A DNA stretch of 55,238 nucleotides from Deltaproteobacteria bacterium (GCA_013287405.1 JABDDW010000001.1:1-55238), one strand, 5' to 3'; positions 26,130 through 34,780 are shown, counted from the first letter of the stretch. Notes: a model not told the origin generated them from the letters alone. Numbers and translations: made by a program.

Positions 26130-27254
26130 TCATTTTGGTCTAAAGCCAAGAAAACGGCATTCTATGGCTCCGTTAAAGACTCGGTGGGAGACAAAAGGTT
26201 CCATGCCCAGGGCTTCGGCATGTTCAGGCCGCGTGAGAAGAATAAAGGCCTCCCAGCCCACAAATTTGGTCTTAATAAGGTGCCCCAATTTTCGGTAGAG
26301 TGGAATGAGATCTTGCCCCTGTTCCAATCGTTCACCGTAGGGAGGGTTTGTAATCAGGACGCCTGGGGTAGGAGCCGGGATAACTTCCATCAGATCTACG
26401 TTTTTGAAGAGTGTGACAACTGAAGTACCCGCATTCTCGCTGTTCGCCCGGGCGGCCGCCACCGCGCGCCCATCAACATCGGAACCATAGATACGAAAGG
26501 GCACATCATCGAGTTGCCGACTTCGGATTTGTTCAGATATTTTTTTAAAAGCCTCCTCTTTAAAGGTCTTCCATTTTTGAAATCCAAATCGTCTTCTAAA
26601 AGAACCCGGAGGAATTTTAAGTGCCATCAGTGCTGCTTCTATACAAAATGTCCCCGAACCACACATAGGATCCATCAACGGAGAGCATTCATCCCAGCCG
26701 GTCATTTTAATCAAGGCCGCCGCAAGATTTTCTTTCAAGGGAGCCGGAGCCCCTCGATCTCGATAACCTCTGGCGTGCAGTGACCCACCCGAAGTGTCTA
26801 ATGAGACTGTCGCCATATTCTTTACGAGACGGATCGATACCTGAAGATCCGGATCTTCGGCGTAGACATTGGGTCGCTCCCCAAATTTATTTCTAAACTG
26901 ATCGACAACGGCATCTTTGGTCTTGAGGGCTACGATTCTTAGGTCTCGAATAACACTATCACGCACCGAAGAGTCCATGGCCACCGTTTGATTTGGATCG
27001 ATATACTTTGTCCAGTCATGCTTTAATACATTGTGATATATCTGATCGGGTTCATAAGCTGGAAAATCCAAGACAGGATAAAGGACACGACTGGCTGAAA
27101 CTAATTCTAAATTGGCGCGGTAGCAATCTTCCCAATTAGAGGTAAACCCAACTCCGGCAATAAGAGCTTTAACTTTGCGAATACCCAAGCCTTGAAGTTC
27201 ATTTTCTAAAACACTCTCAAGGCCCCGGGGGGTTGTCGCAAAAAAATGAGGCAT
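26130..27254 (-). CDS. rlmL: 23S rRNA (guanine-N2)-methyltransferase, RlmL N-terminal type
   Basis: 374 residues. The N-terminal ferredoxin-like/THUMP region (1-160, beginning MPHFFATTPRGLESVLENEL) leads into a Rossmann methyltransferase domain. That domain has motif I DPMCGSGTFCIEAA at about 197-210, an acidic motif II GSDVDGRAV, and the target-amino motif TNPPYGERL at about 306-314. This is the architecture of the RlmL half of E. coli RlmKL and of stand-alone homologues that modify 23S rRNA G2445. The RlmK half is absent, which is normal for stand-alone forms. Divergent from ung. Confidence 0.88.
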   Translation of the reverse strand: MPHFFATTPRGLESVLENELQGLGIRKVKALIAGVGFTSNWEDCYRANLELVSASRVLYPVLDFPAYEPDQIYHNVLKHDWTKYIDPNQTVAMDSSVRDSVIRDLRIVALKTKDAVVDQFRNKFGERPNVYAEDPDLQVSIRLVKNMATVSLDTSGGSLHARGYRDRGAPAPLKENLAAALIKMTGWDECSPLMDPMCGSGTFCIEAALMALKIPPGSFRRRFGFQKWKTFKEEAFKKISEQIRSRQLDDVPFRIYGSDVDGRAVAAARANSENAGTSVVTLFKNVDLMEVIPAPTPGVLITNPPYGERLEQGQDLIPLYRKLGHLIKTKFVGWEAFILLTRPEHAEALGMEPFVSHRVFNGAIECRFLGFRPK

Positions 27255-27337
27255 GATCGCAAGTTACCTTCTAAATTTTGTTTCTCATTTCCAGCTTTAT
27301 TGATATAGACCCTTATGTCAACGACGAGGACACCCAA

Positions 27338-28012
27338 GTGATTCAAAACCATCTTCATGATCCAATTTGGCAAGAGAAACTTAAAGACGAATTCAATAAA
27401 CCCTATTTTCTATCTCTCGAAGATTTTTTGGCTAAGAACTATGAGTGCAATTTGGTTTACCCACCTCAGCAGAATATTTTTGCAGCACTAAATCTTACCC
27501 CACTTGAAGAAACCAAAGCCGTTATACTGGGGCAAGATCCTTATCATCAACCTGGTCAAGCCCATGGTCTTAGCTTTTCCGTTCCACAAGGGGTTAAGCC
27601 GCCGCCTTCACTGAAAAATATTTTGGTGGAGCTTTCAAAATGCTTTAAAACTCTTCAACCAAAATCAGGAGACTTAACACCTTGGGCGAAGAAAGGAGTC
27701 CTACTGCTGAATACCGTACTTACTGTAGAGGCTGGTAAGCCCAATTCCCACCAGCAAAAAGGCTGGGAAGTTTTTACGGACAAAATAATTCAAATTATTA
27801 ATGGAGAGAAGACTGGCGTAATCTTCGTACTTTGGGGATCCCAGGCCCAAAAAAAAGGTCCACTGATTGACGGCCACAAAAACCTCATTCTCAAAGCACC
27901 TCATCCTTCACCCCTTTCGAGTTACAGAGGCTTTTTTGGAAGCGAACCTTTTACGAAAATAAATAATTATCTTGAATCTAGGGGTGAAAAAACCATTGAT
28001 TGGACTCTGTAA
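27338..28012 (+). CDS. ung: Uracil-DNA glycosylase, family 1
   Basis: The GTG at 27338, preceded by AGGA, gives a 224-residue protein, the usual Ung size. An earlier in-frame TTG (27278) would add 20 unconserved residues. Motif A GQDPYHQPGQAHGL contains the catalytic Asp and Tyr, motif KPPPSLKNI is the Pro-rich loop, and HPSPLSSYRGFFG is the DNA-intercalation loop with catalytic His. It removes uracil from DNA, starting base excision repair. It converges with the response-regulator gene 18 bp downstream. Confidence 0.95.
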   Translation: MIQNHLHDPIWQEKLKDEFNKPYFLSLEDFLAKNYECNLVYPPQQNIFAALNLTPLEETKAVILGQDPYHQPGQAHGLSFSVPQGVKPPPSLKNILVELSKCFKTLQPKSGDLTPWAKKGVLLLNTVLTVEAGKPNSHQQKGWEVFTDKIIQIINGEKTGVIFVLWGSQAQKKGPLIDGHKNLILKAPHPSPLSSYRGFFGSEPFTKINNYLESRGEKTIDWTL

Positions 28013-28030
28013 AGGGCACTATGAGTCGCC

Positions 28031-29410
28031 TCAAACCGAGGTGAGTTGGTATTCCCGCTCTTTTCGATAAAGTGTCTTACGACTAATACCCAAAATCTTG
28101 GCTGCTTCTTCTTTTCGTCCACCGGATTTTTGAAGAGCGAGAACTAACGCCTCTTTCTCAATATCTCTTAGTGAGAGAGATTTCTCCTCAGCCGCCGTAG
28201 CCACAATATCGGCAGCGGAAGCATCAAGAACCTGAAGAAAACTTAAGTCCTCCTCACTTATAACTTGGTTGGGACTGAGGACCACCGAACGCTCGACGGT
28301 GTTTTCGAGTTCTCTGACGTTACCCTTCCATGAATAAGATCGCAGTTTTCTAATGGCTGAATCACTAAAGGTCTTTAAGATAAGGTGCGCTTTTGTGGAG
28401 GCCTTCTTCAAAAAATAGTCGGCAAGGGGGACGATGTCTTCCGTTCTTTCACGCAGCGGTGGAATAACAATAGGTATGACACTCAGTCGATAATACAGGT
28501 CCTCTCTAAACTGCCCATCATTCATGGCTGTTCTCAAATCTCGATGGGTTGCTGCAATTATTCTGACGTTAATGTCTTTAGTGGTTGTCGCTCCCACAGG
28601 ACGAATTTTTCTCTCCTGGAGGACGCGAAGAAGTTTAGCTTGAAGACTCAAGGGCATGTCACCAATCTCGTCCAGAAACATGGTCCCGCCCTCAGCCTCT
28701 TCAAAAAGCCCCGTCTTCGTTCCAACAGCCCCGGTGAAAGACCCTTTCGCATGGCCAAAAAGTTCTGATTCCAGTAATTCTTCTGGTATAGCTGCACAGT
28801 TAATAGCCACGAATTTCTTACTTCGCCTGGGGCCGTGGTTATGGATGGCCTGGGCAATGACTTCTTTACCCGTCCCTGACTCACCGAGAATAAGAACTGT
28901 GGTATCGACCTCCGCAACCTTCCGAACCAAAGACAGAATATCTTTCATTCTAGAATTATGAGCTATGAGATGTGTTGCTACTATCTGGCGATCAGATTCC
29001 GTTCGAAAATCCTTTTTCTCTTTAACGACTTCGAGGTACTTCAGCGTTCGCTTAATAGTTTCACGGACGTCGTGAATTTGAAGGGGTTTTGTAAGGTAAT
29101 CATGGGCGCCGCGCTTAATGGCCTCAACAGCCGACTGCACAGTGCCGTAGGCCGTCATCAAAATAACCGGTGTTTCGTTACCGGCCTCCTTTAATTTATT
29201 CACCAGAGTTAACCCGTCTAAGGCCGGCATTCTCACGTCAGAGAGAATGAGGTCAAAAGGAACCTCACCGGCCTTCAGGGTCGCTAGCGCCTCGGCGCCT
29301 GATGAACAGGTTGTGGTTTCAAACCCCTCTCGGGGTAGGATGCGTTGAAAAAACTGCAACATTTCAATGTCATCATCGACTACTAAAACTCGCGGTGAAT
29401 TTGCCGACAT
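28031..29410 (-). CDS. NtrC-family sigma-54-dependent response regulator
   Basis: 459 residues. The receiver domain (1-120) has acidic pair DDD near residue 12, phospho-acceptor Asp in LILSDVRMP and the conserved Lys in LTKP. The AAA+ domain has Walker A GESGTGKE, the sigma-54 contact loop as GSFTGA (Ser for the usual Ala), Walker B MFLDEIGDM and sensor regions. A Fis-type HTH follows at the C terminus (EEAAKILGISRKTLYRKE). It activates sigma-54 promoters once phosphorylated. The PAS kinase is transcribed divergently and is the natural partner. Several sigma-54-like promoters in this window, including its own at 29464, are candidate targets. Confidence 0.93.
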   Translation of the reverse strand: MSANSPRVLVVDDDIEMLQFFQRILPREGFETTTCSSGAEALATLKAGEVPFDLILSDVRMPALDGLTLVNKLKEAGNETPVILMTAYGTVQSAVEAIKRGAHDYLTKPLQIHDVRETIKRTLKYLEVVKEKKDFRTESDRQIVATHLIAHNSRMKDILSLVRKVAEVDTTVLILGESGTGKEVIAQAIHNHGPRRSKKFVAINCAAIPEELLESELFGHAKGSFTGAVGTKTGLFEEAEGGTMFLDEIGDMPLSLQAKLLRVLQERKIRPVGATTTKDINVRIIAATHRDLRTAMNDGQFREDLYYRLSVIPIVIPPLRERTEDIVPLADYFLKKASTKAHLILKTFSDSAIRKLRSYSWKGNVRELENTVERSVVLSPNQVISEEDLSFLQVLDASAADIVATAAEEKSLSLRDIEKEALVLALQKSGGRKEEAAKILGISRKTLYRKEREYQLTSV

Positions 29411-29463
29411 TCCAACTCCGATTCAATTATTGATAGGAAAATAATTTAACAACAGAACTCCAT

Positions 29464-29479
29464 TGCAACAGCAATACCA
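29464..29479 (-). promoter_or_regulatory. Possible sigma-54 promoter of the NtrC-type regulator gene
   Basis: TGGTATTGCTGTTGCA (minus strand) has GG-N10-GC spacing and a perfect TTGCA box; four of six -24 bases match. The predicted start near 29453 gives a leader of about 43 nt, which would allow autoregulation. Confidence 0.4.
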
Positions 29480-29629
29480 TAAACTGTATTCGCACGGAGA
29501 ACTATATGAAGGAAAAACGCGTGTCAAGTCACTGAAAACTATCGCTTTATTTGATATCCCGAAGGAGTTAATTTGACCCAGGTTCTGAAAATTTTTCTCT
29601 CCTAATGTCCCAAAAATGCCCGTTATTGC

Positions 29630-29645
29630 AGGCATAAGGGTTGCT
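29630..29645 (+). promoter_or_regulatory. Possible sigma-54 promoter of the PAS kinase gene
   Basis: AGGCATAAGGGTTGCT keeps GG (29631-29632) and GC (29643-29644) 10 nt apart, with GGCA at -24 and TTGCT at -12. It faces away from the similar element of the regulator gene, so the pair could be co-induced. Confidence 0.38.
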
Positions 29646-29709
29646 TATCCCCTTTAAAGAGGCGTTCCGTAGGAAGGCCGAAAAACAAAGAATTGGGGGG
29701 TAGTTGGTC

Positions 29710-31020
29710 ATGGTCTTAGGTAGTTCGGTTGCGGTTATTCTCATCTTTATAACTTTTTTAAGCGTCTTCCTTATCTTCATCGAAAGAAAAATACACCAAA
29801 AGAGAGACGAAGATTTCAGGTACATAGCCGAATCCATTCCGCAGATGCTATGGAGCACGGACGAAAAAGGACAGACAAAATACTTTAATGGCCGCTGGTA
29901 TGAGTATTTTGGTATCTCCGTGGAAGACCGGGAGGCCATGACTCATTGGAAAAGTTACGTTCACCCCGATGATCTGGAGCGAATTATAGATCGATGGAAC
30001 CGAGCCCTTGACGAAAAAAAACCTTATGAAAATGAGTATCGCTTAAAGGGTAAGGATGGGATTTATAAATGGTTCTTATCTCGAGGAATCCCTATTTTTA
30101 ATCGCGATGGCAAAGTCCTTAAATGGATAGGAACGGCCACAGATATTCATCAAAATAAAGAAGCCTTAAGATCTCGCGATCAACTGCTAAATCTCTTAGA
30201 TCAAGAAATTGCCACTCGAAAAATCCAAGCAAGAGAACTCCAATGTGCTATTAAGACCCGAGACGAATTTATGTCGATGGCCTCCCACGAGCTCAAAACT
30301 CCCCTCACTTCTCTACATCTTCAAACTCAAATGGCAAAAAAAATATTAGAGAAAAATGGGAGTTCGGCCTTCCCACCTGAAAGGTTGCAGAAACTCATTA
30401 TCACCTTCGATAACCAAGTCAATCGTCTCACAAGATTAATAGAAGATCTTCTCGACGTCATTAAGATTAATAGAGGGAGCATCCCCATAAATCTCCAGTG
30501 GGGAAATATTTCGGAGCTTGTCACCGAGACGGTCGAACGCTTTAATATGGAATCACCTGAACCCATGACTCGCAACATTTCTTTGGACGCCGAAAAACCT
30601 ATTCACGCCCGGTTCGATCGCTTCCGAATGGAGCAGGTTATCTACAACCTTCTTTCAAATGCGGCAAAACATGGTGAAGGCGCCCCCATTCACGTTGAGG
30701 TTCGCGCCAAGAGTTCACTCTACGAGATTTCTGTGAGTGATCAAGGCCCGGGCATTCCTCTTGAGCATCAAAAGCGAATTTTTAAACCTTTTGAAAGAGC
30801 AAGCTCTTCGAGACAAATTAGTGGCCTTGGGCTGGGCCTTCACATCGTATCTAAGATTGTAGAGGCCCATGGCGGAAGGGTGGGAGTCAAAAGCTCCCCG
30901 GGTTTAGGCGCAAAATTTATTGTAGAAGTCCCCTCAGATGGGCCTCATTTTAAAGATGCAGTTGAGTACCAGGCTATTGGAAAAACTATTCCCGTTGAGC
31001 AAGTGAGTCACTCGTTGTAA
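29710..31020 (+). CDS. Membrane-anchored PAS-domain sensor histidine kinase
   Basis: 436 residues from the ATG at 29710, which follows a run of G. One N-terminal membrane segment (VAVILIFITFLSVFLIFI) is followed by a PAS/PAC domain (about 35-150, with YFNGRWYEYFG and a WKSYVHPDDLERI block). HisKA has H193 in ASHELKTPLTSLH. HATPase_c has N box NLLSNAAKHG, G1 DQGPGIP, F box FKPFERA and G2 GLGLGLHIV. It probably phosphorylates the divergently encoded NtrC-type regulator. Its catalytic core is very like that of the MASE1 kinase at 5692-7266. The PAS domain may bind a small molecule or sense redox state; no ligand residues can be named. Confidence 0.92.
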   Translation: MVLGSSVAVILIFITFLSVFLIFIERKIHQKRDEDFRYIAESIPQMLWSTDEKGQTKYFNGRWYEYFGISVEDREAMTHWKSYVHPDDLERIIDRWNRALDEKKPYENEYRLKGKDGIYKWFLSRGIPIFNRDGKVLKWIGTATDIHQNKEALRSRDQLLNLLDQEIATRKIQARELQCAIKTRDEFMSMASHELKTPLTSLHLQTQMAKKILEKNGSSAFPPERLQKLIITFDNQVNRLTRLIEDLLDVIKINRGSIPINLQWGNISELVTETVERFNMESPEPMTRNISLDAEKPIHARFDRFRMEQVIYNLLSNAAKHGEGAPIHVEVRAKSSLYEISVSDQGPGIPLEHQKRIFKPFERASSSRQISGLGLGLHIVSKIVEAHGGRVGVKSSPGLGAKFIVEVPSDGPHFKDAVEYQAIGKTIPVEQVSHSL

Positions 31021-31032
31021 GATCTCCGACTG

Positions 31033-31410
31033 ATGAAGATACCTGTACTACTCAAGGCACGAACCGGTGCCGTTTCAACTGGGGAAGTTGAAGTTAAGGC
31101 TTGGACAAAAAACGAACGCCTCCTTCGGGCCTTGAAATTTGGCGGAATAACTTGGGGGATTGCCTTGGTCTGTGTGGTCTTACCGATAGTCCATTTTATT
31201 TTGGTGCCCTTATTTCTAATCGCTGGGCCCCTCATGGCCCTACGGACCTTTCGAACCACAAGTGTTGTTCTGGGGGGGCGTGGCCATTGTCCCTTTTGTC
31301 AGAAAGACGTGACGATTGGCAGGGGTGCAGATCACTGGCCTATCGATGAACTCTGCACCCAATGCCAAAATAATTTTTCCGTCGTCAAAGCTACTTCTCA
31401 AAGCGCTTAA
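31033..31410 (+). CDS. Membrane protein with C-terminal zinc ribbon
   Basis: 125 residues. Two closely spaced hydrophobic segments (about residues 36-70, ITWGIALVCVVLPIVHFIL and the following stretch) are followed by CPFC and CTQC, a four-Cys zinc-ribbon signature (about 87-112). It starts 12 bp after the PAS kinase stop and is likely co-transcribed. Such small membrane zinc ribbons may be partner subunits or sensors; nothing more specific is visible. Convergent with a lipoprotein gene 13 bp away. Confidence 0.65.
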   Translation: MKIPVLLKARTGAVSTGEVEVKAWTKNERLLRALKFGGITWGIALVCVVLPIVHFILVPLFLIAGPLMALRTFRTTSVVLGGRGHCPFCQKDVTIGRGADHWPIDELCTQCQNNFSVVKATSQSA

Positions 31411-31423
31411 AATCGCTGAAAAA

Positions 31424-32179
31424 TTACGGAACTGTCTTTCTCTGCGGAAAGTAAATTGCAGCAAGATTGGCTTTAGCAATAGCCAAGTTTTTTTCTGCCT
31501 CACGCACTTTAGCTCTGTGGATCCTAATATCGTTGGTATCGGTAAATCGAATCATAACGTCTTTTGAAAGCACAGCGCTCTTACCAAAAAAGAAAATGCC
31601 AAGGACCGCAGCAGAGACAGCTTCGGTAGTTTTTAACGCGATTGGTCCGACTTCACGAACGGCGGCTGCGGCTGTTGCCCCTACCTTCTGCGTTCCCGTT
31701 ATTGCAGATTCAACCTCAGCGGGTGGCAAGACAACTCCAGCTGTGCCCCTTCCCTTACTAGCTAATCCTGTACGTCTTAAAAAGTCCCATGTCAGTAGCC
31801 CTGAGCTTAAACCATAAGCGGCTGCGTCCATAAATTCCGGTCCTAAATGGACTTCATTGTTTCGTTCCCTAAGGGCTTTATCCAAGGCGGCACGCTCCTG
31901 GAAAAGTAAATTTTGCTGAAACCCAATCTGCTGTTCAATAGCTGAAGTTCCCATTCCCGTGCTCTCTTCATTTGTCACGATGGGTTGAGAATTGGACCCT
32001 AATGGCACAGGTGTCGGAGACGTCGCAGTCGACACACTGTCTTTATCGCTGGTGTCCGCTGTTGTAGCCGCCGGAGCCAAACTTTGAGGGGGGGCAGGAT
32101 TATTAGAATGACTCTGTCCACATCCCGCGAGAAGAAAGCCACACAAACTCAAGGCAACAAACAATAGAGATGATCTCAT
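31424..32179 (-). CDS. Lipoprotein, paralogue A of a divergent pair
   Basis: 251 residues. The signal peptide MRSSLLFVALSLCGFLLAGC ends at a lipobox Cys. A low-complexity Pro/Ala/Thr/Ser linker (20-75) leads to a helical segment IEQQIGFQQNLLFQERAALD. Next comes a motif HLGPEFMDAAAYGLSSGLLTWD, a hydrophobic stretch near 190-210 (AVLGIFFFGKSAVL) and the C-terminal block NDIRIHRAKVREAEKNLAIA. The product of the divergent gene at 32510 shares the same blocks. AAGGAG precedes the ATG. Function unknown. The hydrophobic stretch suggests insertion into a membrane in addition to the lipid anchor. Confidence 0.7.
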   Translation of the reverse strand: MRSSLLFVALSLCGFLLAGCGQSHSNNPAPPQSLAPAATTADTSDKDSVSTATSPTPVPLGSNSQPIVTNEESTGMGTSAIEQQIGFQQNLLFQERAALDKALRERNNEVHLGPEFMDAAAYGLSSGLLTWDFLRRTGLASKGRGTAGVVLPPAEVESAITGTQKVGATAAAAVREVGPIALKTTEAVSAAVLGIFFFGKSAVLSKDVMIRFTDTNDIRIHRAKVREAEKNLAIAKANLAAIYFPQRKTVP

Positions 32180-32509
32180 CTTTCACTCCTTATAAATGCA
32201 CGTCCAAGACCTCCATTATACAATCCAATATACAATCCAAGTTTCATGCCACAAATAACCGCCTTTTAAGCGTTCGAAATAGGTTTGGCAGAGACAATTC
32301 GCTACGCGGTGGGGCAAGAACGTCCGACCGACACGTCGCAAATTTTTTCTAAAAAACGTTTTTTAATTTCTATAGTGCGTTGATCGCACTGGAGATTTCT
32401 AGAAAAGTGAACTGTACGGCAACTGTGGGCACGAAACTTGGAAAGGGCACAACTCGGAAATAGTTAACAACGTGTGATGAAGTAATTCGTCATGAGAAGG
32501 AGTAGAAAA
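32180..32509. other. 330-bp divergent promoter region of the lipoprotein pair
   Basis: This region lies between the two paralogous lipoprotein genes. A direct repeat ACAATCCA(A)TATACAATCCAAG occurs near 32220-32240. A GGCACG-N4-TTGG sequence at 32428-32441 has sigma-54 spacing but lacks the -12 C, so I do not call it a promoter. No RNA gene seen. Confidence 0.35.
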
Positions 32510-33226
32510 ATGAAGTTTCTAATTGCGTTATCGGTAGCCTCGCTGGCGATCGCGGGTTGCGGCAAGAGTAATAATGGCGACCGCCCCGCATCGGTTCCTC
32601 CAGAAAGTAACACAAAGTCGAGTTTAGAAGCAGCGCTCAATAGTATTCCAGGACAGAATTCGGCGGACACCTCTGCTATCGTCGCTACTCTAGGCAGCGA
32701 ACCTCAACAGCAGCCGCCTCAAGATGTGCCGGGACTTCAAAGCCAAATTGGGTATCAACAAAAAATGTTGTATGCGGAAAAGGCCGCTCTAGATCAAGCT
32801 ATTAAGGACCGTAATAACATCGTTCATTTGGGACCGGATTTTATGGATGCCGCAGCCTACGGCATAAGTATGGGGTTTCTCGGATGGGACGGAGTACGAA
32901 GATTTCGAGCTCCTGAAACTACCGCATTAGCCACCGCTTCTGAAGACGCTGCCAAGACAGGAGGAGTTTGGAGATCGCTCAGAACAACCGCCGTAGATGC
33001 AACTCCAACTTTAATTAAAGTTACGGAAGTTGGTTCAGCTGCAGTTCTCGGTATCTTCTTTGTCGGCAGGGCTATGGTTGTTGGTCACGATGTTCAAGTT
33101 CGCTTCGCCGACACGAACGCTATTCGATATCATCGCGCCAAGGTTCTTGAGGCTGAGAAAAATTTAGACAACGCTAAACAAAATTTAGCTGCTGTATATT
33201 TTCCAGACAAAACCGTTACTCCCTAA
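32510..33226 (+). CDS. Lipoprotein, paralogue B of the divergent pair
   Basis: The ATG at 32510 has AAGGAG upstream and gives 238 residues with signal peptide MKFLIALSVASLAIAGC (lipobox Cys at 17). It shares the order of blocks with paralogue A: SQIGYQQKMLYAEKAALDQA, then HLGPDFMDAAAYGISMGF, then a hydrophobic AAVLGIFFVGRAMVV, then NAIRYHRAKVLEAEKNLDNA, then IYFP/VYFP near the end. The upstream ATG at 32492 would add six residues and is less likely. A strong hairpin follows the stop. The neighbour at 33301 is another exported protein with hydrophobic segments, possibly a partner. Confidence 0.72.
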   Translation: MKFLIALSVASLAIAGCGKSNNGDRPASVPPESNTKSSLEAALNSIPGQNSADTSAIVATLGSEPQQQPPQDVPGLQSQIGYQQKMLYAEKAALDQAIKDRNNIVHLGPDFMDAAAYGISMGFLGWDGVRRFRAPETTALATASEDAAKTGGVWRSLRTTAVDATPTLIKVTEVGSAAVLGIFFVGRAMVVGHDVQVRFADTNAIRYHRAKVLEAEKNLDNAKQNLAAVYFPDKTVTP

Positions 33227-33247
33227 TTTTTGATTTACCTTAATAAG

Positions 33248-33275
33248 GGATCACGGCCAACTTTGGCCGTGATCC
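33248..33275. terminator. Strong symmetrical hairpin after lipoprotein B
   Basis: GGATCACGGCCAA at 33248-33260 pairs perfectly with 33263-33275, a 13-bp stem with a 2-nt formal loop. There is no T tract, so it could end the mRNA, protect it from decay, or separate expression of the lipoprotein from the gene 25 bp downstream. Confidence 0.5.
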
Positions 33276-33300
33276 ATGAATAAGAATCGGAAAATCGATC

Positions 33301-34161
33301 ATGTGGTATAGAGTAGTCGGCCTTGTATTTACAGTCCTTATTGCACCGTGGAACTCAGCTCAAGCCCAATTCTTTGATGAGTCTGCCTTGACTGACACGA
33401 TAGCCTATCAAAAGACATTAGAACTCTGCTCACGTATCACTCCGCAAACTTCTATGAGCGAAGAACTTCAAGGTGTTTGGGATACACTTCAACTCATAGG
33501 AGAAGGTGCTAGAACAGGTGTACAAGTTTGGCGCGCTGATTCCTTGGAACTCTCAAAACCGACTGAGAAACTCCTACATTCAGAAGGGTTTCAAGCGGCT
33601 CTGGATGAATGTTATGGGCCCATTGATTCATCTACTTCTTCTTACATCCACCATAAAGCCTTCACCGTGGCGCTCATAGCAGCCGACGGAGTGGGACATA
33701 TTTTTGGGGTCGTCTCGTGGATGATTCCGTTTAGCATCTTTTCAAAAATTCTTCTGGCGAGCCGATGGGCCATTGCCAACCCAGGGGCTGTTCGTGTGGG
33801 CGGTATGATTTTCAGTGGAGCGAGGAGAATCGGACTTTTAGCGTTGTTGGGATACGTCGGCTGGGACGCCTACCACAGTTGGGACATCAGAAAAAACAGT
33901 TACCAGTATTTAGAGAAATATAATGATAGTATGGTCGACGCGACCCACCAAGAAGTGGATGCCACTTATGTTTTGGTAGAGAAATCATTGGCTGATGTGA
34001 ATGCCGAAATCAGTAAGGGGGTGAAAGATCCTGCTCGTTTAAATTATCTACTCAGTAAGAAAGCAGCTTTGGAACAAAGACTCCGGGCGCGAAACTCCCC
34101 TCCACCACCCGATCCTCTCGATACCCCATCATCACCAGATATAGATGTGGTTCTTAGGTAG
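33301..34161 (+). CDS. Exported protein with internal membrane segments, unknown function
   Basis: 286 residues. The signal peptide is MWYRVVGLVFTVLIAPWNSAQA. Helical regions follow, then two hydrophobic segments around 125-150 and 160-185 (FTVALIAADGVGHIFGVVSWMI and GLLALLGYVGWDAY). A C-terminal coiled-coil stretch (AEISKGVKDPARLNYLLSKK) ends in a Pro/Ser/Asp tail with PPPPDPLDTPSSP. It is co-directional with lipoprotein B and separated by a hairpin, so the two may work together at the envelope. The upstream Shine-Dalgarno signal is weak. Family not recognised. Confidence 0.6.
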   Translation: MWYRVVGLVFTVLIAPWNSAQAQFFDESALTDTIAYQKTLELCSRITPQTSMSEELQGVWDTLQLIGEGARTGVQVWRADSLELSKPTEKLLHSEGFQAALDECYGPIDSSTSSYIHHKAFTVALIAADGVGHIFGVVSWMIPFSIFSKILLASRWAIANPGAVRVGGMIFSGARRIGLLALLGYVGWDAYHSWDIRKNSYQYLEKYNDSMVDATHQEVDATYVLVEKSLADVNAEISKGVKDPARLNYLLSKKAALEQRLRARNSPPPPDPLDTPSSPDIDVVLR

Positions 34162-34288
34162 AGAAAAAGAAGGGAACTGTCCTGACTCATTCGGCTAGGA
34201 TTCTTACGAAGCTGCGATATCGAACTTTGTTCCGGCCGTTGACGTATTGTGACCCGTTTTGAAAAAATTACGGGGAGTTTCTACGGAA

Positions 34289-34720
34289 TTACCGGCAGAG
34301 ATACTTTGCCTGAAGCATGGTCAATTTCTTTGAAGATCTCTGGCCTGCGAGATCCTCAATGACGACGTTTACTTCGGTATTACATTCTTCACAAGGTGCG
34401 ATCGCGACTGCGACACTAATATTCGAGACCGCAGGGCATGAGGCATCTCCTCTGAAGGCGTAATCGCTACCACGCAAGAAGCGTCCTTTAACTCTATAGC
34501 TAATAGAAATATCTCTACAAGCTAGAGAGGAGAAAAGGCCACCAAGCGCATTTCTGACCTTACAGAGTTCGTTTCTCACGGGCTCATCATTTACAGATGA
34601 GTTCCCACTCACCCCGAAGGAGATGGGACCCGCATTTCCCTGAGACGAAAATGATGTAGTGACTAACATAAACAATGTAAAAAGTGTAACAGCAACTAAA
34701 GATCTTACCCTTGAAAGCAT
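34289..34720 (-). CDS. Small secreted protein, unknown function
   Basis: The ATG at 34720 follows GGGAGGTGTCC and yields 143 residues with a signal peptide MLSRVRSLVAVTLFTLFMLVTTSFSSQGNA. The longer open frame beginning at 34810 lacks a ribosome-binding site. The mature part has six Cys (LCKVRN, ACRD, SCPA, PCEEC, LCR), probably disulfide-bonded, and ends KKLTMLQAKYLCR. No family recognised. A sigma-54-like promoter precedes it at a distance similar to that of the AAA+ ATPase gene. Confidence 0.6.
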   Translation of the reverse strand: MLSRVRSLVAVTLFTLFMLVTTSFSSQGNAGPISFGVSGNSSVNDEPVRNELCKVRNALGGLFSSLACRDISISYRVKGRFLRGSDYAFRGDASCPAVSNISVAVAIAPCEECNTEVNVVIEDLAGQRSSKKLTMLQAKYLCR

Positions 34721-34764
34721 GGACACCTCCCTAAAAGTCTTAATAACAGTGAAAGTAAACCCAC

Positions 34765-34780
34765 TGCAATTTGGTGGCCA
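34765..34780 (-). promoter_or_regulatory. Good sigma-54 promoter match before the small secreted-protein gene
   Basis: TGGCCACCAAATTGCA on the minus strand has TGGC at -24, a perfect TTGCA at -12 and GG-N10-GC spacing. The predicted start near 34753 gives a leader of about 33 nt ending in a good ribosome-binding site. Confidence 0.48.

Noticed and set aside
27278..27337. TTG at 27278 as the start of ung
   Set aside because: It adds 20 residues not typical of Ung and has no ribosome-binding site, whereas the GTG at 27338 has AGGA upstream and gives the usual length.
32427..32442. GGCACG-N4-TTGG as a sigma-54 promoter for lipoprotein B
   Set aside because: Spacing is right and the -24 box is good, but the nearly invariant C of the -12 GC is replaced by G.
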